From positions 1 through 9,486 of the forward strand of contig JAJNBO010000061.1 of NCBI GenBank assembly GCA_021156245.1: 9,486 bases of DNA, read 5' to 3'. The position numbers were made by a program, and so were the translations under genes. The stretch is from Ramlibacter sp. (GTDB lineage Bacteria > Pseudomonadota > Gammaproteobacteria > Burkholderiales > Burkholderiaceae_C). The number at the start of each line of letters is the position of its first letter. Within the stretch, counting starts at the first letter, position 1. The notes beneath the pieces were generated by a model. That model saw only the letters and a list, made by a program, of their open reading frames with translations, was not told the origin of the DNA and searched no databases. Shown one piece after another: positions 7,883-9,486 of the stretch.

Positions 7883-8206
7883 ATGGCAGTGTCCCTGACC
7901 GAAGCCGCGGCCCGGCACGTCACGCGCTACCTTGCCAAGCGGGGCAAGGGCGTCGGCGTGCGCCTCGGCGTCAAGACCACCGGCTGCTCCGGCCTGGCGT
8001 ACAAGCTCGAGTACGTGGACGACGTGGCGCCCGAGGACATCGTCTTCGAGAACCACGGCGTGAAGCTGCTGATCGACCCCAAGAGCCTGGCGTACATCGA
8101 CGGCACCGAGCTCGACTTCGTGCGCGAAGGCCTGAACGAGGGCTTCCGCTTCAACAACCCGAACGAGCGGGACCGCTGCGGCTGCGGAGAGTCGTTCAGA
8201 GTTTGA
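7883..8206 (+). CDS. iscA: A-type iron-sulfur carrier IscA
   Basis: A 107-residue A-type carrier protein that receives clusters or iron and helps mature [4Fe-4S] targets. The three invariant cysteines are Cys35 ([13 protein letters not shown]) and Cys99/Cys101 in the C-terminal CGCGESF motif. The length and the operon position directly after iscU favour IscA over ErpA or SufA. The start ATG is 4 nt downstream of the iscU stop, with only a modest GAAG ribosome site, which suggests translation coupled to iscU. A 97-nt gap carrying a palindromic repeat follows. Confidence 0.96.
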   Translation: MAVSLTEAAARHVTRYLAKRGKGVGVRLGVKTTGCSGLAYKLEYVDDVAPEDIVFENHGVKLLIDPKSLAYIDGTELDFVREGLNEGFRFNNPNERDRCGCGESFRV

Positions 8207-8212
8207 CCCACC

Positions 8213-8285
8213 CCCGAAGCGCCTGCGGCGCCTCCCCCTCAAGGGGGCGCCCCCAGCGGCCCGGCAAAGCCGGTTCCGCGGCGGC
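8213..8285. repeat. GC-rich palindromic intergenic repeat between iscA and hscB
   Basis: The 97-nt gap is built almost wholly from short inverted repeats: GCGCC-TGC-GGCGC (8219-8231); CCCCC-TCAA-GGGGG (8234-8247), extendable by flanking GGCG/CGCC with a bulge; and CCGGC-AAA-GCCGG (8261-8273), followed by CCGCGGCGG. The arrangement resembles a REP-like family I recall from Comamonadaceae intergenic regions; only one full copy lies in this window, so the family assignment is from memory. Folded in RNA it could stabilise the iscRSUA 3' end or reduce read-through into hscB. No T run marks it as a classic terminator. Confidence 0.65.
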
Positions 8286-8288
8286 ACT

Positions 8289-8295
8289 GGAGGGG
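8289..8295 (+). promoter_or_regulatory. Ribosome binding site of hscB
   Basis: GGAGGGG ends 8 nt before the hscB ATG, a strong Shine-Dalgarno immediately after the palindromic repeat. It supports efficient independent translation of hscB despite the gap from iscA. Confidence 0.6.
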
Positions 8296-8303
8296 CTCAG
8301 CGC

Positions 8304-8822
8304 ATGAACCTGACCTCGAGTGACTTCGACCTGTTCGGCCTGCCGCAGCGCTTCGCGCAGGATCCTGCGGCCATCGCCGCCCGCTGGAAGGACCTGCAGC
8401 GCGAGGCGCACCCCGACAAGTTCTCGGGCGAAGGCGCGGCGGCGCAGCGCGCGGCCCTGCAATGGTCGGTGCGCATCAACGAGGCTTACCAGCGCCTGAA
8501 AGACCCGCTGCGGCGGGCGGCCTACCTCTGCGAGCTGCGCGGCGCCCCGATCGACCCCGAGAACAACACCGCGATGCCACCGGAATTCCTGGTGGAACAG
8601 ATGGAGTGGCGCGAAGCGCTGGACGAGGCCGCCGCCGAGGCCGACCTCGACGAGATTTCCGACGGGGTGGCGCAGCGCCGGCGGGAAATGCTGGCCCACA
8701 TCGGCCAGCTGCTCGACCTCGAAGGCGACGCCCCCGCGGCGGCGCAGCAGGTGAGAGCCCTCATGTTCATCGAGCGCTTTGCGGAGGACGTCGAGGCGCG
8801 CCTCGCGCAACTGGGACAATAG
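8304..8822 (+). CDS. hscB: Fe-S biogenesis co-chaperone HscB (J-protein)
   Basis: A 172-residue DnaJ-type co-chaperone that delivers cluster-loaded IscU to HscA and stimulates HscA ATPase. The N-terminal J domain (about 1-75) begins [16 protein letters not shown] and carries the diagnostic HPD triad at 36-38 (REAHPDKF), followed by [18 protein letters not shown]. The C-terminal part (about 90-172) is the three-helix IscU-binding domain, recognisable from [19 protein letters not shown] and the closing helix [18 protein letters not shown]. coli HscB is 171 residues, so this is full length. It lies 97 nt after iscA across the repeat and 19 nt before hscA, the usual hscBA pairing. Confidence 0.96.
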   Translation: MNLTSSDFDLFGLPQRFAQDPAAIAARWKDLQREAHPDKFSGEGAAAQRAALQWSVRINEAYQRLKDPLRRAAYLCELRGAPIDPENNTAMPPEFLVEQMEWREALDEAAAEADLDEISDGVAQRRREMLAHIGQLLDLEGDAPAAAQQVRALMFIERFAEDVEARLAQLGQ

Positions 8823-8841
8823 CGGCAACGCATTCTTCGCC

Positions 8842-9486
8842 ATGTCCCTGCTGCAGATTTCAGAACCCGGCGCCTCGCCCGATCCCCACCAGCGCCGCAT
8901 CGCCGTGGGCATCGACCTCGGCACCACCCATTCCCTCGTCGCCGCGGTGCGCAACGGCGTGGCCGAGTGCCTGCCGGACGACTCCGGCCGCGTGATCCTG
9001 CCTTCCGTGGTGCGGTACCTCGGTGAAGGCCGCCGGCAGATCGGCCATGACGCGCAGGCCGCGCAGTCCGAGGATCCGGAGAACACCATCGCCTCCGCGA
9101 AGCGCTTCATGGGGCGCGGCCTGGCGGACATCGCCGATCGTGCGAAGCTGCCGTACCGCTTTGGCGACCAGCCCGGCATGGTGACGCTGCACACGCGCGA
9201 AGGCGAGAAGTCCCCGGTCGAAGTGAGCGCGGAGATCCTCGCGACGCTGCGCCACCGCGCGGAAGACACCTTCAACGACGACCTGTACGGCGCGGTGATC
9301 ACGGTGCCCGCCTATTTCGACGATGCGCAGCGGCAAGCGACCAAGGACGCCGCGCAGCTGGCCGGCATCAACGTGCTGCGCCTGATCAACGAGCCGACGG
9401 CCGCGGCCATCGCCTACGGCCTGGACAACGGCAGCGAAGGGCTCTACGCCGTCTACGACCTCGGCGGCGGAACGTTCGACATCTCG
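8842..9486 (+). CDS. hscA: Fe-S biogenesis Hsp70 chaperone HscA, N-terminal part (runs off window)
   Basis: The first 215 codons of HscA are open to the window edge with no stop. HscA is the specialised Hsp70 that binds the IscU LPPVK motif and uses ATP to drive cluster release. The N-terminal [19 protein letters not shown] is characteristic of HscA and separates it from DnaK. The nucleotide-binding domain shows phosphate-1 motif GIDLGTTHS (23-31), [17 protein letters not shown] (155-171), [13 protein letters not shown] (183-195) and phosphate-2 motif [11 protein letters not shown] at the very end. The substrate-binding domain lies beyond the window. No Shine-Dalgarno is evident in the 19 nt after hscB, so expression may depend on ribosomes finishing hscB. 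The fdx gene would be expected next in a standard isc operon. Confidence 0.95.
   Translation, partial: MSLLQISEPGASPDPHQRRIAVGIDLGTTHSLVAAVRNGVAECLPDDSGRVILPSVVRYLGEGRRQIGHDAQAAQSEDPENTIASAKRFMGRGLADIADRAKLPYRFGDQPGMVTLHTREGEKSPVEVSAEILATLRHRAEDTFNDDLYGAVITVPAYFDDAQRQATKDAAQLAGINVLRLINEPTAAAIAYGLDNGSEGLYAVYDLGGGTFDIS

Noticed and set aside
6145..7923. 592-codon minus-strand frame opposite iscS and iscU
   Set aside because: Antisense shadow over two complete conserved genes; low-complexity translation and no promoter or ribosome site seen.
8842..8905. The stretch before the HscA ATPase core as an unusual extension
   Set aside because: The LLQISEPG...PHQRR lead is standard for HscA, including E. 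coli HscA, so it is a family marker and not an oddity.

Overview
This window looks like ordinary chromosome from a high-GC betaproteobacterium, most likely Burkholderiales and probably Comamonadaceae (Ramlibacter/Variovorax-like). That placement is an inference. It rests on the strong G/C third-position bias, the intracellular polyhydroxybutyrate depolymerase, the order uvrB - low-molecular-weight phosphatase - iscR, and a GC-rich palindromic intergenic repeat of a kind I associate with that family. I see no tRNA, rRNA, insertion sequence, phage gene, CRISPR array or attachment site. No stretch longer than 300 bases lacks a gene.

Left third, minus strand (1-2797): a class I amino acid aminotransferase (1598-2797), then phaZ, an intracellular PHB depolymerase (124-1500), which overlaps by 4 bp the start of an RnfB-like iron-sulfur protein that runs off the window (1-127). 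The gap upstream of phaZ holds a TATATT -10-like hexamer abutting a perfect dyad, TTGCAGTGCAA, a plausible repressor operator. A 94-bp divergent region (2798-2891) separates this block from the rightward genes.

Middle, plus strand (2892-5502): uvrB, the nucleotide excision repair damage-recognition subunit, followed after 4 nt by a low-molecular-weight protein tyrosine phosphatase that I start at a TTG. A compact hairpin with a T run (5544-5566) probably ends this unit.

Right half, plus strand (5568-9486): the housekeeping ISC iron-sulfur assembly operon, in the order iscR-iscS-iscU-iscA-[97-nt gap with palindromic repeat]-hscB-hscA, with hscA truncated by the window edge. IscS supplies sulfur, IscU is the scaffold, IscA is an A-type carrier, HscB/HscA are the chaperones that release clusters from IscU, and IscR is the cluster-sensing repressor. 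The iscR promoter has an extended -10 (TGGTATACT) overlaid by a near-consensus type 1 IscR site (22 of 25 positions as I align it). This points to classic feedback control by [2Fe-2S]-IscR.

I did not find a new biological system. The best second-look items are regulatory. They are the crowded iscR control region (terminator, extended -10, IscR site, 11-bp leader hairpin, two in-frame start codons each with a ribosome binding site), the 9-bp dyad core shared between the phaZ and iscR upstream regions, and the repeat separating iscRSUA from hscBA.
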